Positions 7,802 to 15,891 of a stretch of DNA of 34,149 bases are shown in pieces (the first letter of the stretch is position 1; each line of letters starts with the position of its first letter). The notes below the pieces were generated by a model. The model was not told the DNA's origin and searched no databases. It was given only the letters and a program-made list of their open reading frames with translations. Location of the stretch: the NCBI RefSeq assembly GCF_900107175.1, contig NZ_FNOZ01000043.1:1-34149 (forward strand), read 5' to 3'. The translations under genes and the position numbers were made by a program. The DNA comes from Modestobacter sp. DSM 44400. GTDB lineage: Bacteria > Actinomycetota > Actinomycetes > Mycobacteriales > Geodermatophilaceae.

Positions 7802-8218
7802 TCAGGAACCGCCGCCGCTGCCACCCTCGTGCACCTCGACGGTCGGCTCGAGACCCTCAGCCCCGACCACCTCGACCCAAGCGTCGAACCCGGTCTGGAA
7901 CGCGACGACCCCGGCCTCCGGCAGCGAGATCTCGATGGCCTCCAGGATTTCCTGGGCCGAGACACCGAGGTCCAGCGCCACCCGGATGTGGCTCTGGATG
8001 TGCCCCTTGGACGCGCGCATCACCGTGAGACTGACGATGAAGATCAGTTCCTTGGTCCTGCGGTCCAACGACCGCTGGTCCAGATAGGCCGCGGACACCA
8101 GGCCGTTGGCCGCCTGCAGGACCGGGAAGTCGTGCTTGGCCATCTTCTTGTGGTAATCCAGGACATAGCCGCGCGTCCGGGCCATGTCGTCGATGTAGTC
8201 CTGCGCGTTGTCGCTCAC
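7802..8218 (-). CDS. Carboxymuconolactone decarboxylase/AhpD-like protein lacking redox cysteines
   Basis: This 138-residue all-helical protein of the CMD family has the core RRTKELIFIVSLTVMRASKG, then HIQSHIRVALDLGVSAQEIL. AhpD-type members carry CxxCxxxH. Here the two Cys positions are Ser and His and only the final His remains, and the protein has no cysteine at all. A peroxidase-reductant role is therefore unlikely, and a decarboxylase, isomerase or binding role is more plausible. The C-terminus is a Gly/Ser tail. The start is GTG at 8218 with GGAG five bases upstream. It overlaps the stop of the 46-residue ORF as GTGA (8215-8218). Confidence 0.88.
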   Translation of the reverse strand: MSDNAQDYIDDMARTRGYVLDYHKKMAKHDFPVLQAANGLVSAAYLDQRSLDRRTKELIFIVSLTVMRASKGHIQSHIRVALDLGVSAQEILEAIEISLPEAGVVAFQTGFDAWVEVVGAEGLEPTVEVHEGGSGGGS

Positions 8219-8355
8219 GGGCTCTCCTCGGTGTCGGTTCGGGGATCTTCCTGCTGGTCATCGGCCCCGCCGGTACTGCGCGGCGATGTCGTGCCGGTCG
8301 CTTCGAAGGAGCGGGCGACCTCGGTGTGGTCCAGGCCCACGAGCAGGGTGCTCAT
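8215..8355 (-). CDS. 46-residue microprotein coupled to the acyl-CoA ligase gene
   Basis: This short ORF begins MSTLLVGLDHTEVARSF and ends in a hydrophilic Gly/Asp/Glu/Thr-rich tail. I know no family for it. Its ATG overlaps the ligase stop as ATGA (8352-8355), and its TGA overlaps the GTG start of the next gene (8215-8218). It therefore fills exactly the space between two genes with the operon's usual four-base overlaps at both ends. That arrangement is the main evidence that it is translated. It could be a small partner of the ligase or merely a coupling leader. The only alternative would be a 130-bp gap in an otherwise tightly packed operon. Confidence 0.55.
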   Translation of the reverse strand: MSTLLVGLDHTEVARSFEATGTTSPRSTGGADDQQEDPRTDTEESP

Positions 8356-10034
8356 GAGCCTGCGTACCGTCCGCGGAGCTCCACCTTGCGGATCTTGCCG
8401 CTCGGGGTCTTGGGCAGCTCGTCGACGACCTCCAGGCGCTCGGGCAGAAAGTGCTTCGACAGGCCCTGTCCGAGCAGGTAGCCGCACACCTCCTCCAGCG
8501 TCGGAGCGGCGACGCCGCTGGGCACCACCACCGCGCAGGCCCGCTCGCCGAGGCGGGCGTCGGGTAATCCGATCACCGACGCCTCGACGATGTCCGGGTG
8601 CTGGAAGAGCAGGCTCTCCACCACGGTGACCGGGATGTTCTCCCCGCCGCGGATCACGATGTCCTTCGTCCGGCCTTCGAGGAGCACGTAGCCCTCCTCG
8701 GTCCGCCGCGCGGTGTCACCGGTCGCGAACCACCCGTTCCCGTCGATCGCCTCGGCCGTGGCCTCGGGAAGGTCGAGATAGCCCAGAAACAGGCCGGCAC
8801 CCCGGATACCCAGTGCTCCGATGACTCCGTTGGGCACCTCCTCCCCGTCCGCTCCGACGATGCTGACCTCGGTGCCCGGTACGGGCACGCCGTCGGTCGC
8901 CTGAGTTGCTGCCGGCAGGTGCGGCGCGCAGGAGATGCCGATGCCGAGCTCGGTCATCCCCCAGGCCGGGCAGACGTAGCAGTCGAACATCGTCCCGGCG
9001 ACCGTCGGCAGCGTGCGGGGCACGGGTGCGCCGGCCAGGACCACCGTCCGCAGGGAGCACCCGTCGTCCTGGCCGATGCCGGTCAGCACCAGATCCTGAA
9101 GGAAGGTCGGGGCCGAGAACATGGTCGTGATCTCCTCCTCCCGGATGACGCGCGTCGCCTGCTCGGGCACCCACCGGTCCAGGTACACCGCGGTGCCCCG
9201 CAGGTAGGTGGTGAGCAGGACGCCCCACAGGAACCCGGTGTGATGGCCGACCGGCGAGGCGACGAGGTTGACCAGGGGTTCTGCGAGCGCGTCCCGGCCC
9301 ATGTGCGCGACCCAGTTCTCCAGCACAGCCTGGAGCGTCTGGTGGGTGTTCAGCACGCCCTTCGGCTCTCCTGTCGTACCGGAGGTGAAGCCCACGTGGC
9401 ACAGGCCCCGCGCATCGACCTCGGGCAGCTCCACCTCCGGCGCATCGAGCAGGGACTCCAGGGCCGTCGTTTCCTCCCCGGTCGAGCTGCCGGCCACCAC
9501 GACGTGCTGGAGCGAGGGCAGCCCGGCGCGGAGGCCCTGGACGAGCCGCAGCGGGTTGTTGCTTCCGAACGCCTTGGCCACCACGACGACGCGGGCACCG
9601 GTGCGCCGGAGAATGACCTGGATCTCGCGCTCGCCATAGGCCACGGGAATGCCGCTGTAGACGGCGCCGAGCTCGTTGATGGCGAAGATCAGCGCCGCGA
9701 AGTCGGCCTGGTTCGGAAGCATCACCGCGACGAAGTCACCGGCCCGGACACCGAGCGCGTGCAGGCCGCACGCGTACCGGTGGGCCTGCTCGTCCAGCTC
9801 CGCGTACGTGAACCGACGGGAGTTCGGCACACCGCTCGTCCGGTCGATCGCCGCGACGCGGCCGGGATGCTCCGCCGCCGCGATGGACAGGAGCGATCGC
9901 AGCGGCGTGGGCCGCCACGCGCCGGTGCTCTCGTACTCGCGCACGAGTTCGGGGGTGAGCCGGCTGTCGGCCCGGATGCCCGGATGCGTCGCCGGAGGGG
10001 GCGCCTGGAGTGCGCTGGTCAGCTGATCGGTCAC
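8352..10034 (-). CDS. AMP-forming acyl-CoA synthetase (cyclohexanecarboxylate-CoA ligase-like)
   Basis: This 560-residue ANL-superfamily ligase converts a carboxylic acid, ATP and CoA into the acyl-CoA. The phosphate-binding loop FTSGTTGEPKG is at residues 216-226. An adenylation block (GWFATGDTARR), a hinge (GRTKDIVIRGGENI) and the catalytic Lys547 (PSGKIRK) follow. The overall sequence recalls AliA/BadA-neighbour cyclohexanecarboxylate-CoA ligases and short/medium-chain ligases. The start is GTG at 10034, with a GGAGGA site about seven bases upstream. It is the only activating enzyme in the operon and should commit the substrate to the CoA-linked pathway. Substrate assignment is inferred from the rest of the operon. 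Confidence 0.92.
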   Translation of the reverse strand: MTDQLTSALQAPPPATHPGIRADSRLTPELVREYESTGAWRPTPLRSLLSIAAAEHPGRVAAIDRTSGVPNSRRFTYAELDEQAHRYACGLHALGVRAGDFVAVMLPNQADFAALIFAINELGAVYSGIPVAYGEREIQVILRRTGARVVVVAKAFGSNNPLRLVQGLRAGLPSLQHVVVAGSSTGEETTALESLLDAPEVELPEVDARGLCHVGFTSGTTGEPKGVLNTHQTLQAVLENWVAHMGRDALAEPLVNLVASPVGHHTGFLWGVLLTTYLRGTAVYLDRWVPEQATRVIREEEITTMFSAPTFLQDLVLTGIGQDDGCSLRTVVLAGAPVPRTLPTVAGTMFDCYVCPAWGMTELGIGISCAPHLPAATQATDGVPVPGTEVSIVGADGEEVPNGVIGALGIRGAGLFLGYLDLPEATAEAIDGNGWFATGDTARRTEEGYVLLEGRTKDIVIRGGENIPVTVVESLLFQHPDIVEASVIGLPDARLGERACAVVVPSGVAAPTLEEVCGYLLGQGLSKHFLPERLEVVDELPKTPSGKIRKVELRGRYAGS

Positions 10035-10076
10035 GGAAGGTCCTCCTCGAGGGACGGGGTGTGGTCCGGCATCGGG

Positions 10077-11084
10077 TCAGCCCACCGGGGTCTGGGCCAC
10101 TGGAGCGACCGGTCGGCAGGTGAGCACCACCCGGCCCCGGAGGCCGCCTGCCTCGACCGCCGCCAGCGCGCTGCCGGCCTCCTCGAGGGGGAACGCGCGG
10201 TCGATCGGCACGGTCAGCCGCCCCTGGACGAAGAGGCCGAGCAGCTCCTCGATGACCGTCCGGACCGAGTCGGGCTCGCGGTCGCGGTAGTCGCTGACCT
10301 GGATGCCCAGAACGGCGAGGTTCTTGACGAGCACGTGCCCCGCCTTGAGCGTCGGCAGCTCGCCCGAGGCGAAGCCGATGACCACCAGCCGGCCCTCCCA
10401 GGCGGTGCAGCGCAGCGCCGAGGCGAAGACGTCGCCCCCCACCGACTCGAGGACGACGTTGGCGCCACGGCCGTCGGTGAGGGCCATGACCTCCTCGCGC
10501 ATCGACGGGCCGGCGAGGAGGACGTGGTCGGCCCCCTGCTCCGTGGCCAGGGCGGCCCGCTGCTCGTCCCGGGCAACGGCGACCACGGTGGCGCCCAGCG
10601 CCTTGGCGATCTGCACCCCCGCGGAGCCGACGCCCCCGCCGGCGCCGGTGACGAGAACGGTCTCTCCAGGGCGCAGGTGCGCCCGGCGCACCAACGCGAA
10701 GTGGGCGGTGATCGCGGCCAGGCCGAGAGCCGCGGCCTCCGGGAACGGCACGCCGTCGGGCAGGCCCACGACCTGCGACTCGGCCACGACGGCGAGCTCG
10801 GCGTAGCCGCCGTGCTCAAGCTGGGCGAGGACCCGGTCGCCGACCGTGATCCGGTGGACCCCTGCGCCGACGGCGCAAACCGTGCCGGCCACCTCCTTGC
10901 CCGGGCTGAACGGCCGCGCGGGGAGGATCTGGTAGGTGCCGGCCACGACGAGGACGTCGGGGAAGTTGACGCCGGCGGCCGCGACCTCGATGAGGATCTC
11001 GCCGTGGCCGGCGACCGGGTCGGGAACCTCTCCGATGACCAGGCCCTGCGGCGGACCGAAGCGCTCGACGAGCGCTGCTCTCAT
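10077..11084 (-). CDS. Zinc-independent medium-chain dehydrogenase/reductase (NADPH:quinone oxidoreductase-like)
   Basis: This 335-residue MDR protein has an N-terminal GroES-like fold and a Rossmann domain with TGAGGGVGSAGVQIAKALGA at about residues 150-170. The Cys/His ligands of the catalytic zinc site are missing, as in quinone reductases and enoyl-CoA/enoyl-thioester reductases. It probably uses NADPH to reduce, or NAD(P)+ to oxidise, a catabolic enoyl or keto intermediate. The ATG overlaps the end of the AMACR-like gene as ATGA (11081-11084), and the ligase gene follows after 42 bp. The exact reaction is unknown. Confidence 0.9.
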   Translation of the reverse strand: MRAALVERFGPPQGLVIGEVPDPVAGHGEILIEVAAAGVNFPDVLVVAGTYQILPARPFSPGKEVAGTVCAVGAGVHRITVGDRVLAQLEHGGYAELAVVAESQVVGLPDGVPFPEAAALGLAAITAHFALVRRAHLRPGETVLVTGAGGGVGSAGVQIAKALGATVVAVARDEQRAALATEQGADHVLLAGPSMREEVMALTDGRGANVVLESVGGDVFASALRCTAWEGRLVVIGFASGELPTLKAGHVLVKNLAVLGIQVSDYRDREPDSVRTVIEELLGLFVQGRLTVPIDRAFPLEEAGSALAAVEAGGLRGRVVLTCRPVAPVAQTPVG

Positions 11085-12244
11085 GCGGAGCTCCTGGTGG
11101 GTGCGACGTCCTGACCGAAGGTGAGCGCCTCCGGGCCGGTGCGGACGCGGGGATACGGTCGGCCGGCGGGCTCGCAGCGCAGCACATCGACGACCGGCAC
11201 GGGGAGCGCGCCGACGTCGAATCCGTCCCCGGTCACGCGGTGTGCCGATTCGGTGCGCAGGGCCTGCGTGTGGGCTGCCTCCTCCAGGGTCGCGACGATG
11301 CAGCAGCACACGTCCTCCCCCTCGAACAGACCACGCCAGTGCTCGGCCGGACGGGCGGCGATGCGCTCGGTGATGGCGGCGATGACCTCGGCCTCCCGGC
11401 CGCGATCGGCGTGCAGCTCGTCCGGCAGCTCGACGAGCGCGCAGAAGCGGGCCCAGAACCGGTCCTCCAGCGGAGCGGCCGCCACATGCCGTCCGTCGGA
11501 CGTGCGGTAGATCTGGTACCGCGGGCTGCCGCCGGTGAGCAGGTCGCGGCCCGGCACCGGCCAGGCCCCGCTGCCCACGTGGGTGGCGAGGTACCCGTAG
11601 GCGAGCGTGCTCAGGTTCGGTGTCATGCCGATGTCCAGGTGACAGCCATCCCCGGTGGCCTTGCGGCGGATGAGCGCCAGCAGGATGTTCAGGACCGCCG
11701 GGTAGGTGCCACCGGCGATGTCCGCGATCACGGTCGGCGGCAGGTGGGGGTTCCCTCGGTCGTCGACGACGGTGCCGAGCAGCCCCGACTCGGCGAGGTA
11801 GTTGAGGTCGTGCCCGGCACGGCCGGCGGCGGGGCCGACCTCCCCGAAGCCGGTGATGGAGCAATGGACGATCCCCGGGTTGACCGCCCGGAAGGCCGCG
11901 TAGCCCAGGCCCAGCCGGTCCATCACCCCGGGCCGGAACTGCTCGACGACGACGTCGACCTCGGCGGCGAGGCTCAGCAGCCGCTCGACGGTGGCCGGAT
12001 CCTTGAGGTCGACCGCCGCGCTGCGCTTTCCGCGGTTGAGCAGTGCGTAGTTCGCGCTGCTGTCGCCCAGGCGTGGCTGGTAGCTGCGCATCTCGTCCCC
12101 CCGCGGCGGGCGCTCCACCTGGAGCACGTCCGCGCCGGCCTCGGCGAGCAGCAGCGTGGCCAGCGGGCCGGGCAGCAGGCTGGAGAAGTCCAGCACCTTG
12201 ATCCCGGCCAGCGGCGGGGCCGGGCGGCCGTACTCGCCGGTCAT
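11081..12244 (-). CDS. CaiB/BaiF family protein, alpha-methylacyl-CoA racemase-like
   Basis: This 387-residue family III CoA-transferase-fold protein has two motifs that point to the racemase branch. AGHDLNYLAESG matches the AMACR/MCR block that holds the catalytic His, and IADIAGG matches the block that holds the catalytic Asp. If so, it would epimerise the alpha carbon of a 2-substituted acyl-CoA rather than move CoA between acids. The start is an ATG at 12244 that shares one base with the upstream stop (TGATG). Epimerisation would make sense if the following dehydrogenases accept only one stereoisomer of a branched or ring-substituted acyl-CoA. A plain CoA transferase is the alternative. 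Confidence 0.87.
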   Translation of the reverse strand: MTGEYGRPAPPLAGIKVLDFSSLLPGPLATLLLAEAGADVLQVERPPRGDEMRSYQPRLGDSSANYALLNRGKRSAAVDLKDPATVERLLSLAAEVDVVVEQFRPGVMDRLGLGYAAFRAVNPGIVHCSITGFGEVGPAAGRAGHDLNYLAESGLLGTVVDDRGNPHLPPTVIADIAGGTYPAVLNILLALIRRKATGDGCHLDIGMTPNLSTLAYGYLATHVGSGAWPVPGRDLLTGGSPRYQIYRTSDGRHVAAAPLEDRFWARFCALVELPDELHADRGREAEVIAAITERIAARPAEHWRGLFEGEDVCCCIVATLEEAAHTQALRTESAHRVTGDGFDVGALPVPVVDVLRCEPAGRPYPRVRTGPEALTFGQDVAPTRSSA

Positions 12245-13287
12245 CAGCTGCTCTGGCCCACGAGTACCCGGGCCGCGGAGCGCGCCGCCTCGGTCGCGCG
12301 GCAGGCCGCGCGCAGCGACACCAGGTCGCGCAGCAGCCCCTCGACGAGGTACTCGGCCATGTAGCCGTAGCCGCCGTGCGACAGGAGCGAAGCCGCCGCC
12401 ACGTCGATGGCCAGGTCGAAGGCCGGAGCGAGCGCAGCCAGGGCGACGTCCGGCTGGTCGAGCCCCGTTCCGATCGCCGTCGTGAGGAGTGCGCGGGCCG
12501 CAGCGGACTGGCTCAGCAGCGAGCTGCGGACCGTCGGGAGCTCGGTCAGCGGGGCCCCGAACTGGATGCGGGAGGCGCTGTAGGAGAGGGCGGCCCACGC
12601 CGCGGCCTCGGCGATGCCGGCGGCCAGGGCGGCCGCGCCGACGTCCAGCAGCGTCCGGGCCTCGGCGACCTGCGGCCCGCGGACGATCGACTCCGGCGGC
12701 ACCGCCGCGTCCAGCCGACAGCCGACGGTCAGGGCGCCATCCAGCCCGGTACGGCGGACCTCCGGCCCGAAGGTCACGTCCTCCGGCGGCACGACGACCG
12801 CGGTCTCCCGGTCCAGCAGCAGCACCACGTGCGGCGCGCGGCCGGCCGGGTCGATGCGGTCGAGGACGCCGGTGATCCGACCGTCGGCCAGCGCCACGGC
12901 GTCGCCCTCGGCGGCGTCCACCGCGCAGACCGCGACCGGGGCGCCCTGGTGCAACCGCGCGAGCACCGCCGAGCCGGCGCCGGCCTCGGCGAGCACCAGC
13001 GCCGCGGCGTGTGCCTGCACCGACCCCCAGGCCAGCGCCGGCCAGGTGCCCGCCAGCCTGGCCAGCGCGACCAGCGTCGTGGCGAGGTCGGCCCCGCCGC
13101 CGCCCCCGGCCTCGTCGGCGCCCAGTGTCCAGAGTCCGTGCTCGGCCAGCGCCCGGCGGGCCGCGTCGACGTCGTCGGGCCGGTCGTCGCCGACCCGGGC
13201 GAGATGGCTCGCGGCCAGGTCGTCGACCAGGTCGAGCACCGCCCGCTGGTCGGCGTCGGCGCTCGGGCCCCACCAGCTCCGGTTCAC
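12244..13287 (-). CDS. Acyl-CoA dehydrogenase family protein (short form)
   Basis: This is a 347-residue flavoprotein-type protein. The C-terminal helical domain is recognisable, ending with HGGYGYMAEYLVEGLLRDL, the usual GGxGyxxEyPxxRxxRD block in degenerate form. The N-terminal and middle domains are more divergent and very Ala/Gly-rich. The sequence resembles the smaller, often heteromeric acyl-CoA dehydrogenase subunits seen in steroid and branched-acid degradation. It may therefore need a partner, possibly the dehydrogenase encoded at 16650. The start is GTG at 13287, overlapping the stop of the BadI-like gene (13284-13287, GTGA). Confidence 0.85.
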   Translation of the reverse strand: MNRSWWGPSADADQRAVLDLVDDLAASHLARVGDDRPDDVDAARRALAEHGLWTLGADEAGGGGGADLATTLVALARLAGTWPALAWGSVQAHAAALVLAEAGAGSAVLARLHQGAPVAVCAVDAAEGDAVALADGRITGVLDRIDPAGRAPHVVLLLDRETAVVVPPEDVTFGPEVRRTGLDGALTVGCRLDAAVPPESIVRGPQVAEARTLLDVGAAALAAGIAEAAAWAALSYSASRIQFGAPLTELPTVRSSLLSQSAAARALLTTAIGTGLDQPDVALAALAPAFDLAIDVAAASLLSHGGYGYMAEYLVEGLLRDLVSLRAACRATEAARSAARVLVGQSS

Positions 13288-14063
13288 GACCAGTACTTCT
13301 CGGCGTCCGGCGTCCGCTTGGCGCCGAAGGCGTCGCCGACCTCGTGCGCCTCCTTGGTCGCCAGGTAGAGCGTCAGCTGCTGGTCGTGCGCCATCCGCGC
13401 CTGGCCCATCACGCCGTTGTGCCGGGCGGAGAAGGCGCCCTTCAGCCCGGCGATCGCCATCGGGCTGCGGGTGGCGATCTCGGCGGCCACCTCCTGGGCA
13501 CGCCCGACCGCCTCGCCGGCCGGGACGACCTCGTTGACCAGCCCCCGCTGGAGGGCCTCCTGAGCCGAGTACTTGCGGTTGAGATACCACATCTCCTTGG
13601 CCCGCTTGCGGCCGATCGAGTCCTCGAGGTACCAGGTGCCGTAGCCCGCGTCGAAGCTGCCCACCATCGGGCCGACCTGCCGGAAGACCGCGTTCTCCGA
13701 GGCGATGGTCAGGTCGCACACGTTGTGCAGCACGTTCCCGCCACCGACCGCGAAGCCGTTGACGGCCGCGATCACCGGCTTGGCGATCGTGTCGATCGCC
13801 TCGTACACGTCGATGATCGGCAGCACCTGCGAGTAGTCCAACGACGAGATCTCGTCGTGCTCGCCGCCGATGCAGAAGAACTTGTCCCCCGCCCCGGTGA
13901 GCACGGCCGCCCGCAGCGCGGGGTCGACACGGAAACGCTGGAGGGCGTCCTTGAGCTCGAGCAGCGTCTGTGCGCGCAGCTTGTTGCCGGCCTCGGGCCG
14001 GTTGATCGTCAGCGTCAGGACGGGTCCAGACGTCTCGGTCAGGATGTCGGTGTAGTCGCTCAT
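13284..14063 (-). CDS. Crotonase-family ring-cleaving hydrolase, BadI/MenB-like
   Basis: This 259-residue protein belongs to the MenB/BadI subgroup of the crotonases. It has the oxyanion-hole segments FFCIGGEHDE and NGFAVGGGNVLHN, then FRQVGPMVGSFDAGYG. The two glutamates of enoyl-CoA hydratases are replaced (Val111 and Gln129), and Asp138 and Tyr141 of SFDAGYG are those expected in MenB and BadI. BadI (2-ketocyclohexanecarboxyl-CoA hydrolase) opens a beta-keto-acyl-CoA ring to a dicarboxyl-CoA such as pimeloyl-CoA. MenB runs the related Dieckmann reaction forwards in menaquinone synthesis. No other men gene is nearby and catabolic genes are on both sides, so a BadI-like ring cleavage is the better guess. 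The ATG overlaps the next stop upstream as ATGA (14060-14063). Confidence 0.85.
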   Translation of the reverse strand: MSDYTDILTETSGPVLTLTINRPEAGNKLRAQTLLELKDALQRFRVDPALRAAVLTGAGDKFFCIGGEHDEISSLDYSQVLPIIDVYEAIDTIAKPVIAAVNGFAVGGGNVLHNVCDLTIASENAVFRQVGPMVGSFDAGYGTWYLEDSIGRKRAKEMWYLNRKYSAQEALQRGLVNEVVPAGEAVGRAQEVAAEIATRSPMAIAGLKGAFSARHNGVMGQARMAHDQQLTLYLATKEAHEVGDAFGAKRTPDAEKYWS

Positions 14064-14932
14064 CGAACCTCTCCATGCTCGGTTCCGACCCGGAAGCCGC
14101 GGCCGCTCTTGTTGCCCAGGTAACCGGCCGCCACCATCTGGGAGAGCAGCGGCGGGGGCGCGAATTGTGGGTCCAGCGTGGTCTCGTACGCGGCCTCGGT
14201 GGCGTGCCGGTGGACGTCGATGCCGATCAGGTCCAGCAGCGCCAGCGGTCCGAGCTTGTAACCGAGGCCGAGCTGGATGGCCACGTCGATGTCCTCGGCG
14301 CTGGCCAGCTCGTTGTCGTACTCCTGCACCACGTCGTTGAGGTAGGGCATCAGCAGCCGGTTCACCAGGAAGCCGGGCCGGTCCTTGACCTCGACCGGGG
14401 ACTTGCCGATCGCCTCGACGAAGGCGACCAGGTCCGTCACCACGTCGCCGTCGGTCTGCAACGCGCGCACGACCTCGACCAGCGCCATGACCGGGGCGGG
14501 GTTGAAGAAGTGCAACCCCGCCATGCGCTCGGGTCGGGCCAGGTGCCCGGCGAGGTCGGTGACCGAGAGCGCCGAGGTGTTGGTCGCGAGGACGGTCTCC
14601 TCACCGACCACTTCGGCGACCCGGCCCAGCAGCTCCACCTTGATGTCCTGCCGCTCGCTGACCGCCTCGATGACGAGGTCCACACCGGCCAGGTCCACGA
14701 CGACCGTGGTACCGGTGATCCGGGCCAGGGTCTCGTCGCGGTCGGCCTCGGTGGCCTTCCCGCGGCGGACCCCGTCGTCGAGGAAGTCCTGTACCGCGGA
14801 CGAGCCATGGCCCAGGCGTTCCTGGTCGGTCTCGAGGACGACGACGTCGCGGCCGGACGCGGCAACGACCTGGGCTATCCCGCTGCCCATCGTGCCGAAA
14901 CCCAGAACGGCGACCCGCTGGAAACTCCGCAT
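14060..14932 (-). CDS. 3-hydroxyacyl-CoA dehydrogenase (first of a tandem pair)
   Basis: This 290-residue stand-alone (FadB2/PaaH-type) enzyme oxidises 3-hydroxyacyl-CoA with NAD+. The Rossmann glycine motif LGFGTMGSGIA is at residues 10-20 and the catalytic-His block HFFNPAPVMALVEVV is near residue 140. The C-terminal dimerisation domain ends GYLGNKSGRGFRV. The ATG at 14932 has GGAG five bases upstream. Its closest neighbour, 28 bp upstream, is a second gene of the same family with only moderate identity, so the two may take different stereoisomers or chain types. Confidence 0.95.
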   Translation of the reverse strand: MRSFQRVAVLGFGTMGSGIAQVVAASGRDVVVLETDQERLGHGSSAVQDFLDDGVRRGKATEADRDETLARITGTTVVVDLAGVDLVIEAVSERQDIKVELLGRVAEVVGEETVLATNTSALSVTDLAGHLARPERMAGLHFFNPAPVMALVEVVRALQTDGDVVTDLVAFVEAIGKSPVEVKDRPGFLVNRLLMPYLNDVVQEYDNELASAEDIDVAIQLGLGYKLGPLALLDLIGIDVHRHATEAAYETTLDPQFAPPPLLSQMVAAGYLGNKSGRGFRVGTEHGEVR

Positions 14933-14960
14933 GCTCCTACTCCTCTCGTGGTCGGCCGGC

Positions 14961-15839
14961 TCAGGCGCCGAAGGACCTGGTGCTGTCGTAGGTGTAAAAA
15001 CCGCGCCCGGTCTTCCGGCCCAGGTCCCCGGCGGCGATCATCCGGTCGACCAGCGGCGGCGGGGCGAAGCGCGGCTCGCGAAGCTGCTCGTAGAGGCGCA
15101 TCGAGACCGCCTTGTGCACGTCCAGGCCCACGACGTCCAGGAGCTGGAACGGTCCCATCGGGTGGCGCAGGGCCCCGACCACCGCGCGGTCGATCGACTC
15201 CACCGTGCCCAGCCCGGCCTCGAGGGCCCGGATGCAGTTGTTCTCCCACGGGATCAGGAACCGGTTGAGGATGAAGCCGGGGCGGTCCTTGGTGATGACC
15301 GTGGTCTTGCCGACGCTGTCCAGGAACTCCAGCGACCGCCTGGTCGCCTCCGCGGCCGTGTGCCGGCCCTCGGCGACCTCGACCAGCTTCATCAGCTGGG
15401 CCGGGTTGCAGTAGTGGGTGCCCACGACCCGCTCGGGGTGGCGCGAACCCGACGCGATCGAGGTCACCGACAGCGTCGAGGTGTTCGTGTGGAACAGCGT
15501 GTCGCGCGACACGACGTCGTCGAGCTCGGCGAGGAGGGACTTCTTCAGCTCGAGGTCTTCGAACACCGCCTCGATGACGACGTCGGCCGGGGCGACGTCC
15601 TGCAGGTCGGTGGTGCCCGAGAGGTTGGCGATCGCGGCGTCGGCCTGCTCCTGCGTGAGCTTGCCCAGCGACTGGCTCCGGCGCAGGAAACTCGCCACGG
15701 TGTCCAGCCCGCGCTGGACGGTCTCGTCGCTGACGTCGCGCAGGAGCGTGCGGTGGCCTCCTCGGGCGGCCACGAGCGCGATCCCGGCGCCCATGGTCCC
15801 GGCGCCGAGAACGGCGACGGTGAGCTTGTTCGAAGTCAT
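14961..15839 (-). CDS. 3-hydroxyacyl-CoA dehydrogenase (second of a tandem pair)
   Basis: This 292-residue NAD-dependent dehydrogenase has LGAGTMGAGIA at residues 10-20 and the catalytic block THYCNPAQLMKLVEV. It replaces the usual HFFNP by HYCNP. The C-terminal domain ends LGRKTGRGFYTYD. The ATG at 15839 follows GAGGAAGAGGAG, a strong ribosome site, after a 52-bp gap from the SDR gene, the largest gap in the operon. Together with the adjacent paralogue and an SDR, the operon has three candidate enzymes for beta-hydroxy oxidation. This suggests more than one round or more than one substrate geometry. Confidence 0.95.
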   Translation of the reverse strand: MTSNKLTVAVLGAGTMGAGIALVAARGGHRTLLRDVSDETVQRGLDTVASFLRRSQSLGKLTQEQADAAIANLSGTTDLQDVAPADVVIEAVFEDLELKKSLLAELDDVVSRDTLFHTNTSTLSVTSIASGSRHPERVVGTHYCNPAQLMKLVEVAEGRHTAAEATRRSLEFLDSVGKTTVITKDRPGFILNRFLIPWENNCIRALEAGLGTVESIDRAVVGALRHPMGPFQLLDVVGLDVHKAVSMRLYEQLREPRFAPPPLVDRMIAAGDLGRKTGRGFYTYDSTRSFGA

Positions 15840-15891
15840 CGGCTCCTCTTCCTCGTAGGTCCGGTCGGGGCGAAGAACTGCGGGAGGACCG

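Noticed and set aside
8598-11114. Very long open frame (838 codons) on the plus strand
   Set aside because: It lies antisense to the ligase, MDR and AMACR-like genes. It is rich in Arg, Gly, Asp, His and Val with no domain, the usual by-product of GC-rich codon usage on the other strand.
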